Source of the DNA: Staphylococcus pseudintermedius
Lineage (GTDB): Bacteria > Bacillota > Bacilli > Staphylococcales > Staphylococcaceae
Reading direction: 5' to 3'
DNA length: 64,000 nt
Assembly: GCF_001792775.2 (NCBI RefSeq)
Contig: NZ_MLGE02000005.1
Location: 1 to 64,000 of the forward strand
Positions 38,402 through 48,868 of the stretch are shown here, one piece after another (position 1 is the stretch's first letter; the number at the start of each line of letters is the position of its first letter). A program made the position numbers and the translations under genes. The notes beneath the pieces were generated by a model. That model saw only the letters and a list, made by a program, of their open reading frames with translations, was not told where the DNA came from and made no database searches.

Positions 38402-39049
38402 CTAAGCCTTTTCACCAAAAATCACTTCCGCATTCTGATAACTCAACACAATCTTCTCGCCCTTATTCTCAAGCTCCATCAAACGATTAATATCGTCTTT
38501 CGCTATCACTTTCACCGTATCACCAATCGACAGCGCCTTACTCGATAAAAACACTAACAATTCCGAACGATCTCTCACACGACGAATCGTCACGACATCG
38601 CCTTCTTCAAAAGAGAGGAGCGGTATTTTGTATATTTCTTCAAAATGATTATCACGCGGTATCACACCACCATGAGGACACGTTTTTGGATATTTTAGAA
38701 GCTCATCTAATCGTTCAACAAAGAGTTTCGACACTCGATGTTCTAACACTTCTGCTTCTACGTGTACTTCTTCCCAAGTATAATTCAACACTTCAATGAG
38801 AAACAGTTCAATGAGGCGATGGCGTTTAATCACATCTAACGTATATGACAATCCAAGCTCGGACAATTTAACACCTTTATACGGCTTAGTCATCACATAG
38901 CCTTCCTTTTCCAAGCGACCTACCATTTCACTCACAGACGGTGGCTTGATATTTAAAAAGCGAGACAATGTTTTGTTCGAAACATACTTATCAATACCAT
39001 CATGACTCAAAATCGCTTTAAGATAGTCTTCTTTTTCCTCAGTTAACAT
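38402..39049 (-). CDS. mntR: Manganese-dependent transcriptional regulator MntR
   Basis: DtxR/MntR-family repressor of 215 aa. An N-terminal winged helix (residues 1-60, LNIKPPSVSEMVGRLEKEGYV as recognition region) is followed by a metal-binding dimerisation domain (VEAEVLEHRVS, CPHGGVIPRDN) and a C-terminal FeoA/SH3-like domain (about 150-215). It represses mntABC when Mn(II) is plentiful. It is transcribed away from mntA, with the MntR box in between. Confidence 0.95.
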   Translation of the reverse strand: MLTEEKEDYLKAILSHDGIDKYVSNKTLSRFLNIKPPSVSEMVGRLEKEGYVMTKPYKGVKLSELGLSYTLDVIKRHRLIELFLIEVLNYTWEEVHVEAEVLEHRVSKLFVERLDELLKYPKTCPHGGVIPRDNHFEEIYKIPLLSFEEGDVVTIRRVRDRSELLVFLSSKALSIGDTVKVIAKDDINRLMELENKGEKIVLSYQNAEVIFGEKA

Positions 39050-39101
39050 ATGTTCACCTCTCTCAAATATTCACTTTATTGTACCACGAAACGAATTCAT
39101 G

Positions 39102-39147
39102 TTGACAATTTTCAATTTATAGTATAATTTTATTAGGGTATCCTAAT
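39102..39147 (+). promoter_or_regulatory. mntABC promoter and MntR box
   Basis: TTGACA (39102-39107) and TATAAT (39123-39128) are spaced by 15 nt, shorter than ideal. ATTAGGGTATCCTAAT (39132-39147) is a near-perfect palindrome of the DtxR/MntR type overlapping the expected transcription start. Confidence 0.88.
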
Positions 39148-39170
39148 TTCAAGTGAAGGTGGTGTTAATT

Positions 39171-39947
39171 ATGCTGTCTATAGAAAACTTAAATTTGCAT
39201 CTTGGCCAAAAACACGTCCTAAAAAACATATCTTTAGATCTACCTTTTAATGGTGAAATGATAGGTATTATGGGACCAAACGGTAGCGGAAAATCATCCC
39301 TCATCAAATCAATTATTGGAGAATTACCTGCAAAAGGAAAAGTTACGCTGAATCAACAGCCAGCACAACAACAATTGACAAATATGACGTATATTCCACA
39401 AAAATCTGTACTGGATTTGGACTTTCCAATTAATGTACAAGATTTAGTTTTGACAGGTTGTTATCAAGAAATTGGCTGGTTTCGGCGTGTTCCTAAAGCC
39501 ATTCGAGAAAAAAGAGATACACTTTTAAAAGAACTCGAACTTTATGAATTAAGGAAACGACAACTTCATGCATTGAGTGGCGGACAATTACAACGTGTCT
39601 TTATTGCACGCGCACTGATGTCTGATAGTCTCGTCTACCTTCTAGATGAACCGTTTGTCGGTATCGATTTCAAAAGTGAGCGGATTATTTTTGAGAAATT
39701 GCAATATTTAAAGCAACAAGGGAAATTGATTTTAATTGTACACCATGACCTTTCAACAGCAGGACAATATTTTGATCGTATTCTTCTCTTGAATCAATCT
39801 ATCGCATTTTTGGGAGACAGCGCTGAAGCATTGCAACCTAAAAACATCGAATCTGTATTTTTAAGTCGTTACCATCAAGCCAAAAAAGATACGCCTTTAC
39901 ACAGAAAGGAGTCGGCACAACATGTCGTTCGTTCAACACCTCTTTGA
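39171..39947 (+). CDS. mntA: Manganese ABC transporter ATPase MntA
   Basis: ATP-binding subunit, 258 aa. GPNGSGKSS near residue 34 is Walker A, LSGGQLQRVFIARAL the signature and LVYLLDEPFVGID Walker B. ATG at 39171, 6 nt after AAGGTGGTG, is preferred over the in-frame GTG at 39153. It overlaps mntB by 26 nt. MntABC imports Mn(II) and supports oxidative-stress defence and resistance to host calprotectin in S. aureus. Confidence 0.94.
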   Translation: MLSIENLNLHLGQKHVLKNISLDLPFNGEMIGIMGPNGSGKSSLIKSIIGELPAKGKVTLNQQPAQQQLTNMTYIPQKSVLDLDFPINVQDLVLTGCYQEIGWFRRVPKAIREKRDTLLKELELYELRKRQLHALSGGQLQRVFIARALMSDSLVYLLDEPFVGIDFKSERIIFEKLQYLKQQGKLILIVHHDLSTAGQYFDRILLLNQSIAFLGDSAEALQPKNIESVFLSRYHQAKKDTPLHRKESAQHVVRSTPL

Positions 39948-40761
39948 GTATCAGTTTTTATCACGTGCGATGTTAACAGCCATCTTAGTTGGTGTCGTTT
40001 GTGGTGTCGTCGGTTGCCTCATTATTTTAAGAGGTTTGTCACTGATGGGAGATGCGATGAGTCACGCAGTCTTACCGGGTGTGGCACTCTCGTTTTTAAT
40101 GAATATTCCGATGTTTATTGGCGCAATGGTTACGGGGATGTTAAGCAGCATTATGATTGGCTATATTTCAGAAGCTTCAAAAACAAAAAAAGATGCTGCT
40201 ATTGGGATTACTTTCACTACCTTTTTAGCACTAGGGATTGTACTCATTAGTGTGATTCATTCAGCCACTGATTTATATCACATTCTTTTTGGTAACATCC
40301 TTGCGATTACCCAATCTGCGTTTCATACTACATTAGCCGTCAGCATAGTCGTTCTCGCATTGATTTTAATACTATACCGACCACTTAAAATGTCGACATT
40401 TGATCCAATTTTTAGTCGTATGAGTGGCTTAAATACGACAATGATTCATTATTTTGTCATGTTATTACTTGCGCTTGTTATTGTCGCAAGTGTTCAAACG
40501 GTCGGTGTCATTTTAGTGGTAGCTTTACTCATCACACCCGCTTCAACAGCGTTTTTATTTACTAAAAAATTGTCTACGATGATGATTGTTTCTAGCATAT
40601 TTAGTGTTATCAGTTCAACGTTAGGCATTTATATGAGTTTTAAATTGAATTTACCAAGTGGTGCCGTTATCGTACTCATTTCAGCCGTGTTATATGGCCT
40701 TACTTTTGGCATCATTAAACTCATAAATCTATTACAAAAAGGAGCATTTCAAACATCATGA
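39922..40761 (+). CDS. mntB: Manganese ABC transporter permease MntB
   Basis: Zn/Mn-type (ABC-3) permease of 279 aa with eight to nine membrane segments. Conserved features are GLSLMGDAMSHAVLPGVALSF early and VGVILVVALLITPASTAFLF late. AAGGAG lies 10 nt upstream within mntA. It overlaps mntC by 4 nt. Confidence 0.95.
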   Translation: MSFVQHLFEYQFLSRAMLTAILVGVVCGVVGCLIILRGLSLMGDAMSHAVLPGVALSFLMNIPMFIGAMVTGMLSSIMIGYISEASKTKKDAAIGITFTTFLALGIVLISVIHSATDLYHILFGNILAITQSAFHTTLAVSIVVLALILILYRPLKMSTFDPIFSRMSGLNTTMIHYFVMLLLALVIVASVQTVGVILVVALLITPASTAFLFTKKLSTMMIVSSIFSVISSTLGIYMSFKLNLPSGAVIVLISAVLYGLTFGIIKLINLLQKGAFQTS

Positions 40762-41678
40762 TGAAAAGAATTTTCGCCATAGCGATTCTCTTTGTGTTAC
40801 TCGCTGCATGTGGTATCAATAAAGGAGACGAATCCGAGCATAAATTAAAAATTGTCACTACGAACTCTATTCTTTACGATATGACTAAAAATATTACAGG
40901 CGATAAGGCCGAAATTCATTCAATCGTCCCTGTTGGTCAAGATCCTCACGAATACGAAATTAAACCGAAAGACGTTCAAGCGTTAACTGACGCTGATGTC
41001 ATTATTTACAATGGTTTCAACCTTGAAAGTGGTAACGGTTGGTTTGAAAAAGCATTGAAACAAGCAAACAAATCGATTAAAGATGATTCAGTCATTCAAG
41101 CTTCTAAAAATGTAAAACCGATTTACTTAAAACAAGGTGAAAAATCAGAGCATAATATCGACCCACACGCTTGGCTCAGCTTAGGTAATGGCATTGAATA
41201 TGTTAAAACCATCAAATCAGCACTTGAAAATGCAGATAAAACACACGCAAAAGATTATGACAAACAAGGCACTGAATATTTATCAAAACTTGAAAAATTG
41301 AATAAAGAAAGTAAAGATAAGTTCAATGACATTCCGAAAGAAAAACGTGTCATGATTACAAGTGAAGGTGCGTTTAAATATTTCGCCCAACAATTTGATG
41401 TGAAACCAGGATACATTTGGGAAATTAACACAGAAAACCAAGGTACACCTGAACAAATGAAACAAGCTGTTGATTTTGTTAAAGAGAATCATATTAAAAA
41501 CTTATTGCTTGAAACAAGTGTGAGTGATAAGAGTATGAAGAGTCTTGGTGAAGAAACAGGTGCTAAGATTTACGGTACAGTTTATACGGATTCAATCGGT
41601 AAGAAAGGTAGCGATGGGGATTCGTATTATAAGATGATGGAATCGAATATTAAGACGATTCATGAAAGCATGCAGTAA
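40758..41678 (+). CDS. mntC: Manganese-binding lipoprotein MntC
   Basis: Metal-binding lipoprotein of cluster A-I, 306 aa. The lipobox is LLAAC with Cys at residue 18. The Mn ligands expected for the family are visible: His in GQDPHEYE, His in NIDPHAW, a Glu in the GYIWEINTENQG region and Asp in TVYTDSIG. It binds Mn(II) outside the cell for MntAB. A second ATG at 40761 is an equally good start. No terminator follows directly; transcription enters the repeat B region. Confidence 0.95.
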   Translation: MMKRIFAIAILFVLLAACGINKGDESEHKLKIVTTNSILYDMTKNITGDKAEIHSIVPVGQDPHEYEIKPKDVQALTDADVIIYNGFNLESGNGWFEKALKQANKSIKDDSVIQASKNVKPIYLKQGEKSEHNIDPHAWLSLGNGIEYVKTIKSALENADKTHAKDYDKQGTEYLSKLEKLNKESKDKFNDIPKEKRVMITSEGAFKYFAQQFDVKPGYIWEINTENQGTPEQMKQAVDFVKENHIKNLLLETSVSDKSMKSLGEETGAKIYGTVYTDSIGKKGSDGDSYYKMMESNIKTIHESMQ

Positions 41679-41711
41679 TATTTTAGAATTCTACAGTTAA
41701 CTTTAGCCGTA

Positions 41712-41846
41712 TTGCTGAACCGTGCTGCGCTTTCCCAGGGCCTCGCTACAACTAACCAACGCTTTGATTGAAAGTTACAGAGAGGAGGCGTTGGTGGATT
41801 TTCCGCTTCGGCTCTATCCCTCGGGAGTCTTGTACGGTTTTTGCAA
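41712..41846. repeat. Hairpin repeat, copy B (expanded)
   Basis: The ends TTGCTGAACCGTGC and GTACGGTTTTTGCAA pair. Read on the minus strand it starts TTGCAAAAACCGTACAAG, then GACTCCCGAGGGATAG, and finishes with CCCTGGGAAAGCGCAGC before GCACGGTTCAGCAA, parallel to copy A. An internal ACCAACGC/GCGTTGGT hairpin is inserted. It lies 33 nt after mntC, thus inside its likely 3' UTR. Confidence 0.7.
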
Positions 41847-42241
41847 TTTGAACCATAGTCATTCTAAAATATAATAGCTTATGAAAACGGCAGAAATCTA
41901 ACAGTACTTTCATGCGAACTCCCCCTTCTCTATAGAGGGGGAGTTTGCGTTTTATTCTAAATATGCTAGGAGACTCGCCTCGTTCTGCAATCTTATGCGT
42001 CAAGATATTCGCATCAACGAAAATCGTTCTACAATCTTTTGAAAGTGTGACTTGTCGAACTAGGTTAGCTCCTGTTTGAAAACAATTTATCCTTATCCAC
42101 TCCATTACTCTTTTGAGGATGAGGTGTTTTTTTTGTTAACTCTGCCTAGGGAGGTTCGTCTAGATTTGTCATCTATACTGACGACAAAGACTGATTCTAG
42201 CAATTTCAAATGCGTTACCCATACAATCAAAATAGAATGAT
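41847..42241. other. mntABC 3' region (position of RsaC in S. aureus)
   Basis: No credible gene. In S. aureus the sRNA RsaC is processed from the mntABC 3' UTR, which occupies this place. I see no sequence feature that proves an RsaC homologue. A T8 run at 42127-42134 follows a weak hairpin and may be a second terminator. Confidence 0.35.
41917..41955 (+). terminator. Hairpin in the mntABC 3' region
   Basis: AACTCCCCCT (41917-41926) and AGGGGGAGTT (41936-41945) form a perfect GC-rich 10-bp stem, followed by TGCGTTTTATT. Likely end of a processed or primary mnt transcript. Confidence 0.6.
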
Positions 42242-42296
42242 AAAAATCCCCTCTCTATGATGTTGAAGTTTTATGCTTCTCATTCATAGAGAGGAG
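42242..42296 (-). terminator. mnh2 operon terminator
   Basis: On the minus strand CTCCTCTCTATGA pairs with TCATAGAGAGGGG, with an inner GAAG/CTTC helix, then TTTTT. It lies 19 nt after the mnhG stop. Confidence 0.8.
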
Positions 42297-42314
42297 TACT
42301 TTTGTATCTTTTAA

Positions 42315-42770
42315 CTAAGTATCATCTTTATCCAACCTTGAATAGATGCGTTTACGGCGTTTAGCACGTTTTTCGATACGGATTTGACGTTTGGCTTCTT
42401 CGTCCAAGTGTTCTTTGTTTAAATCTGTATTCTCTTGAGAGGCATTTTTTTGATACATATAAGCACCTGTACGATAAGCGGCTCTTGAGATCAAGTGACC
42501 ACCCACTGGTGCAGTAATGTTGATAAATACTAATGCTAACAATGTCCGTACACTGTAATAACCTTGTGCAAAAATAAAGTAAATGAATACGCCAACGAGT
42601 GTTAATAGTACTGATGCTGTCGAAGCTTTGGTCGCGGCATGAATTCGTAAAAACACGTCTCTAAATCGGACTAAACCAACAGCACTGACTAATGCGATAA
42701 GGCTTCCCGCGAATACAAGAAAGGCTGCTAAAAGCTCAATGATATCATTTGTCATCGCCATGAAAAACAT
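42315..42770 (-). CDS. mnhG2: Na+/H+ antiporter subunit MnhG2
   Basis: PhaG/MrpG-type subunit of 151 aa with three membrane helices and a charged cytoplasmic tail ([20 protein letters not shown]). The motif [21 protein letters not shown] is characteristic. It closes the mnhA2-G2 operon and overlaps mnhF by 26 nt. The Mnh2 complex is a multi-subunit monovalent cation/proton antiporter important at alkaline pH. Confidence 0.92.
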   Translation of the reverse strand: MFFMAMTNDIIELLAAFLVFAGSLIALVSAVGLVRFRDVFLRIHAATKASTASVLLTLVGVFIYFIFAQGYYSVRTLLALVFINITAPVGGHLISRAAYRTGAYMYQKNASQENTDLNKEHLDEEAKRQIRIEKRAKRRKRIYSRLDKDDT

Positions 42771-43038
42771 TGCCTCCTTCGATAAAACGGGAAATTGTGA
42801 CCGAGCTTAAAAATGAAATAATCGCTATGAGCAATACGGAATCTAAAAATGAAAATGTTTCAAATAATAAACTGAGTACCCCTACTGTCGACATTAAAAT
42901 CGCACTCATCGCATCAAAAGCGACCACACGATCTGCAGTAGTCGGACCTTTGACAAGACGAAATAATACGACGACTAACGAAATTGCAAAAATAACTAAT
43001 GCGCTTGACAAAAGGAATTGCGTTAATGCCTCAATCAT
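42745..43038 (-). CDS. mnhF2: Na+/H+ antiporter subunit MnhF2
   Basis: MrpF-like three-helix subunit of 97 aa, with [20 protein letters not shown] as the family signature. It overlaps mnhE by 4 nt and mnhG by 26 nt, consistent with tightly coupled translation in fixed stoichiometry. Confidence 0.93.
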   Translation of the reverse strand: MIEALTQFLLSSALVIFAISLVVVLFRLVKGPTTADRVVAFDAMSAILMSTVGVLSLLFETFSFLDSVLLIAIISFLSSVTISRFIEGGNVFHGDDK

Positions 43039-43517
43039 TTCGTCACCTCCACGATTAACTCCTCATATTGTTTAATACTTTTGAGTAAGCTCTTTTTCTC
43101 TTTTTCAGTCGTATCAATCGCATGAATTAAGAAAATGCTCGGTTCACGATTCACACGAATGACTGTTGATCCCGGCGTAATAATGATGAGAATCGTTAAA
43201 AACGTAATTTCCCAATCTTTATCTAATTGTGTTTCATATGTGACCAATCCTGGATCCATTTGATTCGTTTTGAAAAGAACATAATTCGTAATTGAAATCG
43301 TTGCCGTCAATAATTGATATAAATAAACAGCCAGAAACTTAATAGACACCCATACTTTTTTCGGATAAAATTCTTGATCGAAAAATTTATGCACGATATA
43401 GATGACTACAATACCGATAATGTAACCTGTCACAAATGTCGTGAGTCGAAATGCATCTTCATCTTGGAAAAGTACCCACAAAAATGCAATCATAACATTT
43501 AAACCAATTTGTCTCAT
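43035..43517 (-). CDS. mnhE2: Na+/H+ antiporter subunit MnhE2
   Basis: MrpE-like subunit of 160 aa. Two to three N-terminal membrane helices are followed by a soluble domain containing [23 protein letters not shown], the conserved MrpE region. It directly abuts mnhD (stop at 43518). Confidence 0.93.
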   Translation of the reverse strand: MRQIGLNVMIAFLWVLFQDEDAFRLTTFVTGYIIGIVVIYIVHKFFDQEFYPKKVWVSIKFLAVYLYQLLTATISITNYVLFKTNQMDPGLVTYETQLDKDWEITFLTILIIITPGSTVIRVNREPSIFLIHAIDTTEKEKKSLLKSIKQYEELIVEVTK

Positions 43518-45026
43518 CTAACTGCCACCTCGCAGTTCTGGATTCACCATTTTTTCATATTGATGCGGATCCATTGATAAATTTGTCGCTTGTTCAGTCA
43601 CTTTATAAATGATGGGCGCAAAAAGACCCATTGCTAAAGTGACACCTGTCATAAACATGACAATGGTCTTACGATTCACTCTAATTGGTTTATAATCCAT
43701 TTCTGCACCTTTCACGTCATTGCCCGCATACATATAAAAGAAGACGCGGAACAAACTAAACATCCCGATTAAACTCGTTAAAATCATCAATGTTAGGCCG
43801 ATATAATGTTGATGTTGAATCGCACCCATGAAAATCAATAATTTCCCAGGAAAACCACTTAACGGCGGCACACCTCCAATAGCTAGTGTCACTATAATCA
43901 ACGCCACACCGAGCCATGGTTCTTTTTTGGCGAGCCCTTTTAAATGACGATATTGACGATAACCTGTCGTATAAACGATGATACCAATAATGAAAAACAA
44001 TAACGCTTTAACAATCATGTCATTCACTAAATAAAATATCGCACCATTGACGCCATAAAATGTATGCGTTCCAAGTCCAAATATGACGAAACCAATCGAC
44101 AAGACGACCTGATACGCTGCAATTTTTTTAATATCTTTATACGCAACCGTCCCAATTGCCCCAATGAGCATCGTCAAACAAGACATGACAATGAGTAAGG
44201 GTTCGACAATGTCACCGCTCTGATTAAAAATAAGGGTAAAGAATCGAATGAGTGCATAGGCGCCTACTTTTGTCATTAATGAAGCAAACAATGCGGCAAG
44301 TTCTGTATTCAACACGGCATACGCTTTAGGCAACCACATAAAGAGCACTAATGCAGCTTTCGAACCAAATGCGACAATGAATGACATCGCAACTAAATGA
44401 ATTGCGGTTGGATCATGTAATTCTTGAATTCTAATCGCTATATGTGTGAAGTTCAATGTCCCGATTTGGCGATACAACAAGCCAATGCCAACGAGGAAAA
44501 ACCAAGACCCTATCACATTCAAAACGACATAAATGATACTCGCACGAAGTTGTTCTACAGATTGACCGAGTGTGACGAGTACAAATGACGCTAATAACAT
44601 AATTTCAAACATGACATATAAATTGAATAAGTCTGCCGTTAAAAACGAACCGACGACCCCTGTTGTTAAAAATAAAATAAAGGACAGTAAATAGTAGCGA
44701 CTAGCACGTTTTTCACCACGTCCAAAGCCGAATGCCACAATCATGAAAACGACTAAAAAGGTTGTCGTCACTAATATGAGGCTTAATGGATCTCCCACAT
44801 ATTGAATACCAAACGGGGCTGGCCAATCACCAAAGTCTAATGTCATCGGGCCGTTTTTCATGACTTCGATTAACATGATTAAAGAGACGATAAACGAAAT
44901 CAAAAGCGCACCTAATGCGATACGTCGAGACAAACGTACTTGTCGATGCAAAATCACTAGAATTAAAGCACAGATGAGAGGCACAAGAATTGGAACGGCT
45001 AGTAAATTATCATTCATCTTCTTCAC
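43518..45026 (-). CDS. mnhD2: Na+/H+ antiporter subunit MnhD2
   Basis: MrpD-type, related to the NuoM/N proton channels of complex I; 502 aa with about 14 helices. [21 protein letters not shown] carries the conserved membrane glutamate, and [37 protein letters not shown] the conserved lysine helix. It overlaps mnhC by 17 nt. Confidence 0.95.
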   Translation of the reverse strand: MKKMNDNLLAVPILVPLICALILVILHRQVRLSRRIALGALLISFIVSLIMLIEVMKNGPMTLDFGDWPAPFGIQYVGDPLSLILVTTTFLVVFMIVAFGFGRGEKRASRYYLLSFILFLTTGVVGSFLTADLFNLYVMFEIMLLASFVLVTLGQSVEQLRASIIYVVLNVIGSWFFLVGIGLLYRQIGTLNFTHIAIRIQELHDPTAIHLVAMSFIVAFGSKAALVLFMWLPKAYAVLNTELAALFASLMTKVGAYALIRFFTLIFNQSGDIVEPLLIVMSCLTMLIGAIGTVAYKDIKKIAAYQVVLSIGFVIFGLGTHTFYGVNGAIFYLVNDMIVKALLFFIIGIIVYTTGYRQYRHLKGLAKKEPWLGVALIIVTLAIGGVPPLSGFPGKLLIFMGAIQHQHYIGLTLMILTSLIGMFSLFRVFFYMYAGNDVKGAEMDYKPIRVNRKTIVMFMTGVTLAMGLFAPIIYKVTEQATNLSMDPHQYEKMVNPELRGGS

Positions 45027-45354
45027 CTCCAGTTAGAACATCAATTTCATCTTCTTTCGTTACTTTAAACGTACGATAAACTAATACGAGTAAAAAGGCC
45101 GTAATCGCAAAACCAATGACGATCGCAGTTAACACAATCGCTTGTAACAATGGGTCGACAAAGTTTTGGTTACTCCCCACAATTAACGGTTCGGTTTTTT
45201 GAGGCGTATACTCACCCATACTCATAATGATTAAATTACCTGCATGTGTAAAAATCGCAATACCAATCACGATACGTATCAAGTTTTTCGATAACACCAT
45301 ATATGTGCCGATAAAAACTAAAAATCCGATAACGATGAGTAATATAATATTCAT
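45010..45354 (-). CDS. mnhC2: Na+/H+ antiporter subunit MnhC2
   Basis: NuoK/MrpC-like three-helix protein, 114 aa, with [14 protein letters not shown] and [28 protein letters not shown]. It overlaps mnhB by 4 nt. Confidence 0.94.
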   Translation of the reverse strand: MNIILLIVIGFLVFIGTYMVLSKNLIRIVIGIAIFTHAGNLIIMSMGEYTPQKTEPLIVGSNQNFVDPLLQAIVLTAIVIGFAITAFLLVLVYRTFKVTKEDEIDVLTGGEEDE

Positions 45355-45776
45355 GATTTCCCTCCACTCAACGATAGAATGGTTGTAACAACGACGCCAA
45401 CAACACTTAATGTGATGCCCGCTTCAAAAAACATAATGGTAGAAAGATGCACTTCACCAAAATACGGGAATTTGACGTACCAATCGGCCTGATACAAAAT
45501 ATTTTTACCGAAAAACACGGGAACAATCGCAGTCGTTAAAGATACTAAAGCACCGATAATCATTAACTTTCTAAAGTCGATGGGCAGCGCGTCTAACACT
45601 TGAGCGACATCAAAAGCTAAAAACATTAAGATAAATGCAGAACTTAAAATTAATCCCGCAATAAAGCCGCCTCCCGGATTGTTATGACCTGCCAAGAAGA
45701 GGTAAAAACCGAATGTCAAAATGATGAATATGACAATACGTGTGACTGTTTTAAGGACTAAATCATTCTCTTTCAT
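45351..45776 (-). CDS. mnhB2: Na+/H+ antiporter subunit MnhB2
   Basis: MrpB-type subunit of 141 aa with four helices. [21 protein letters not shown] is the family signature. It overlaps mnhA by 14 nt. Lengths of all seven subunits fit the mnh2 rather than mnh1 set as I recall them from S. aureus. Confidence 0.94.
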   Translation of the reverse strand: MKENDLVLKTVTRIVIFIILTFGFYLFLAGHNNPGGGFIAGLILSSAFILMFLAFDVAQVLDALPIDFRKLMIIGALVSLTTAIVPVFFGKNILYQADWYVKFPYFGEVHLSTIMFFEAGITLSVVGVVVTTILSLSGGKS

Positions 45777-48150
45777 CTTGACCTCTCCTATCTTTAAAGT
45801 TGAGTAATGTATAAATACCTAAGCCTGCAATAATCAGTACTAAACCTTCTGCCAACGTATCGAGCGCTCTAAAGTCTCCTAGAATCGCATTTACAATATT
45901 TTTACCACCAGACTTTTCATACGCATCATGGTAAAACACAGAAATCGTTTCTAATGCACTCGCTTGTTGAATCATAAAAACTAAGCCGACAACCGTGATG
46001 GCAGTCATCAATGAAATTGCGATTTTCACCGCTTCTTTTTTAAAGTTAAACTGGCCACGTGGGACATTCGGCAATCTTGAAAAACTCACAATAAACAGTA
46101 CCGTTGTGATCGTTTCAGTCACTAATTGCGTTAATGCTAAATCCGGTGCGCGCATTAAAATAAAAAACAATGTCACAATATAACCGATACCACCTGTTAA
46201 AATGACCATGGTTAAACGTTGGCGAATAAATATAAGCGCAAAACCAATCAACATAATGGTCACAAGTAACAGAATATGAAAAATGTGGTAATCTGTCACT
46301 TTGATATCATAAAGTTCCGGTACACCCGCACGTATTAAGCCGTATATATTAATGGTGAAATAAATAAGTAGCGTTACAATAATGTAGGAATTGAGTCGGT
46401 TGTTCATTAAATGACGTAACCCATAACCTGACACACGCTCCAGTGACTCGTATGACGTATGGAAAATATTTTCAACTGATAATGCATTCTCTTGAGCAGA
46501 TAAAAAGCGCTTGCGTAAACGATCAACAGAAAACACACCTACAATACCGAGCACAATCACTGTCACACTCATCAATAATGGCAAATTAAAGCCATGCCAT
46601 TGTGCAAGGTGTGGTGCCGTTTGGACAATGGCCTCTGTATGCACGACACCTCTAAATGCTGGTGTAATCACATGTGTCCCTATCCATTGTGGCACGATAA
46701 AGATGAGCGGTAAACATAGAGCCAACACCGTCGCAGGTAGAATCATCAGACGCGGTTCATGGACATGACGTTCTATACGGAGCTCTCCGAAAAAGGTCGT
46801 TTTAATTAAATATAAGGCGTAAATGAATGTAAAAATACTTGCCAACCATCCGACCAATGCAATCACAATCATGAGTGGCACATTAAACGCACTTAAATGA
46901 TGTGCTTCTATTAAACTTTCGAAAAACATCTCTTTGCTGATAAAGCCGTTAAACAATGGGACTCCTGCCATCGCTAATGATGCCGCAAACATAACGACCA
47001 TCGTCACAGGTAAGCGGCGTCTCAAACCACCGAGCTTTCGTATATCACGTGTACCGGTTTCATGGTCGATTAAGCCTACACCCATGAATAATGTCCCTTT
47101 AAACAATGCATGATTGAACAAATGGAAAATCGCCGCAAACAGCACATACGCATATATTTTAATCATGTGCGTGTCTGTCGCTTGTGCAATACCACCGCCG
47201 AGACCGACCATCGACATAATCATCCCAAGCTGACTGATAGTGGAATAAGCGAGAATCCCTTTCAAATCATATTGTTTAAGTGCTGTCATAGAACCGAATA
47301 TCATCGTCAGCAAGCCCACGCCTGTCACCAAATAAATGTACGCATCACTCAATCCGAGCAACATCGTATAGCGAAGTAACAAGTAGATACCTGCTTTGAC
47401 CATCGTCGCCGAATGCAAATAAGCACTCACTGGCGTTGGAGCTGCCATCGCTTTCGGTAACCAAAAATGAAACGGCCACTGTGCAGATTTCGTAAACGCG
47501 CCTAGCAACAACATCAACATGATAGGGATAAATAATGGATGCCCTACAATGTCATGACGTTGATTCAGCTGTTCACTGATCACATTCGTTCCCGTCACGA
47601 AATACAACATGATCAATCCGACGAGCATGGCCAAACCGCCAAAGACCGTCACCATAAAGGACGTCACTGCCCCTTTTTGACTTTCTGAAGAATCATACCA
47701 ATAACTAATTAATAAAAATGATGACACACTCGTCAATTCCCAAAACATATAAAGAATGATGGTATTATCGGAGAGGACAATGCCCAACATACTGAACATA
47801 AATAAGACAAGATACAAGTAAAAACGAGGCAAATCATCATGTTGGTGAGATAAATAGCGTGTCGCATAGAAAAATACTGCCACACCCATAAGTGAAATCA
47901 GTAGCGCAAAAAATAGACCGAGTCCGTCTAAGCGCAAGATGAGGTTAATATCTAGTGCAGGGAACCATTGAATTGTTTCAACGATTTGCTGATGATTTAA
48001 AACTTGAGGAGTATAAAAAATAAACACAATTGATGAAATGATAGGTGCAAGCATTGCAATCCAATGCGGTAAACGTGTTGTCTGCCATTGCATTGAGATG
48101 ACAAGTGCACCCATCACAACAATCAAAATAAGTAACAAACCACTAAGCAT
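45763..48150 (-). CDS. mnhA2: Na+/H+ antiporter subunit MnhA2
   Basis: Largest Mrp-type subunit, about 795 aa: a NuoL-like core of about 16 helices plus a C-terminal MrpB-like extension ending [18 protein letters not shown]. Core motifs are [59 protein letters not shown] and [14 protein letters not shown]. Three possible starts lie in tandem (GTG 48156, ATG 48153, ATG 48150); 48150 has the best distance (7 nt) from AGGAGG. The recombinase-like gene ends 24 nt upstream. Confidence 0.94.
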   Translation of the reverse strand: MLSGLLLILIVVMGALVISMQWQTTRLPHWIAMLAPIISSIVFIFYTPQVLNHQQIVETIQWFPALDINLILRLDGLGLFFALLISLMGVAVFFYATRYLSHQHDDLPRFYLYLVLFMFSMLGIVLSDNTIILYMFWELTSVSSFLLISYWYDSSESQKGAVTSFMVTVFGGLAMLVGLIMLYFVTGTNVISEQLNQRHDIVGHPLFIPIMLMLLLGAFTKSAQWPFHFWLPKAMAAPTPVSAYLHSATMVKAGIYLLLRYTMLLGLSDAYIYLVTGVGLLTMIFGSMTALKQYDLKGILAYSTISQLGMIMSMVGLGGGIAQATDTHMIKIYAYVLFAAIFHLFNHALFKGTLFMGVGLIDHETGTRDIRKLGGLRRRLPVTMVVMFAASLAMAGVPLFNGFISKEMFFESLIEAHHLSAFNVPLMIVIALVGWLASIFTFIYALYLIKTTFFGELRIERHVHEPRLMILPATVLALCLPLIFIVPQWIGTHVITPAFRGVVHTEAIVQTAPHLAQWHGFNLPLLMSVTVIVLGIVGVFSVDRLRKRFLSAQENALSVENIFHTSYESLERVSGYGLRHLMNNRLNSYIIVTLLIYFTINIYGLIRAGVPELYDIKVTDYHIFHILLLVTIMLIGFALIFIRQRLTMVILTGGIGYIVTLFFILMRAPDLALTQLVTETITTVLFIVSFSRLPNVPRGQFNFKKEAVKIAISLMTAITVVGLVFMIQQASALETISVFYHDAYEKSGGKNIVNAILGDFRALDTLAEGLVLIIAGLGIYTLLNFKDRRGQDERE

Positions 48151-48174
48151 CATCACGCCTCCTTTTCTCTATAT

Positions 48175-48726
48175 TTATAGGTTTAAAGCAATTGTCGTAT
48201 CCATTTCTTTTTTAGGCACACCGATAAATTTCATCGTTTCATGTGACGTTTGATGCCCGAGATACTTTTGAATCATTGAAATAGAAATGCCCGATTCATA
48301 CGCGTGATAGGCAAAAGTTTTTCTCAAAGTGGTCAAGCCGATATGTTCGAGGCCTAATTGCTGTGCCGCTGTATTAATAATGCGATAGGCTTGTTGTCGA
48401 CTCAGTCCTTTTTGCGTCCGTTTAGAGCGAAATAATAAGTCCGTCTTAATTAACGCCTCAGCATCGATATACGCCTTTAACTCTTCCCTTAAACTGTTCG
48501 GGATACGCACACTAACTTCCTGACTTTGAGACACATCCCATTTCTCAATGATAGTGCCATCATCATGCATCACTTGACTGACCTTTAAATTTAATAATCC
48601 GACTAACTTAACACCCGTATGAATCGCAAACTTAAAAAACAAATAATCACGTATCGAATGGGATTGTAAAAAATCATACATCCTATGAATATCTCTCATT
48701 TCACGAATTGGATCCACGCAATTCAC
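48175..48726 (-). CDS. Tyrosine-recombinase-like protein with degenerate active site
   Basis: The 183-aa product aligns with the catalytic domain of phage/Xer integrases: HTGVKLVGLLNLKVSQ (residues 36-51), LTTLRKTF (131-138), YLGHQTSHETMKF (155-167). Key residues have changed: the first catalytic Arg is Lys40, the His of the HxLR box is Thr132, and the nucleophilic Tyr is Phe167. It cannot make the covalent DNA link and lacks the N-terminal core-binding domain. GTG start at 48726 has AAAGGAGG 8 nt upstream. It heads the mnh2 operon; S. aureus has a similar gene in that place. A DNA-binding role is inferred. Confidence 0.85.
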   Translation of the reverse strand: MNCVDPIREMRDIHRMYDFLQSHSIRDYLFFKFAIHTGVKLVGLLNLKVSQVMHDDGTIIEKWDVSQSQEVSVRIPNSLREELKAYIDAEALIKTDLLFRSKRTQKGLSRQQAYRIINTAAQQLGLEHIGLTTLRKTFAYHAYESGISISMIQKYLGHQTSHETMKFIGVPKKEMDTTIALNL

Positions 48727-48868
48727 TCGTTCCCCCTCCTTTATGTTTCTTATTTAATTATAAACTATATTTGAGTAACATTAAACAACTTTCACAAAAT
48801 TTTTTCTCATGAGGGGTGTGATTTTTTGCGTTGGATTTCGATATATATAGTGAAAGGAGGTCAGAAAC

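Noticed and set aside
41752-42105. 117-aa minus-strand frame in the mntC-mnhG gap
   Set aside because: It spans repeat B and the GC-rich hairpin, has no ribosome-binding site or family features, and its composition looks like chance translation of repeats.
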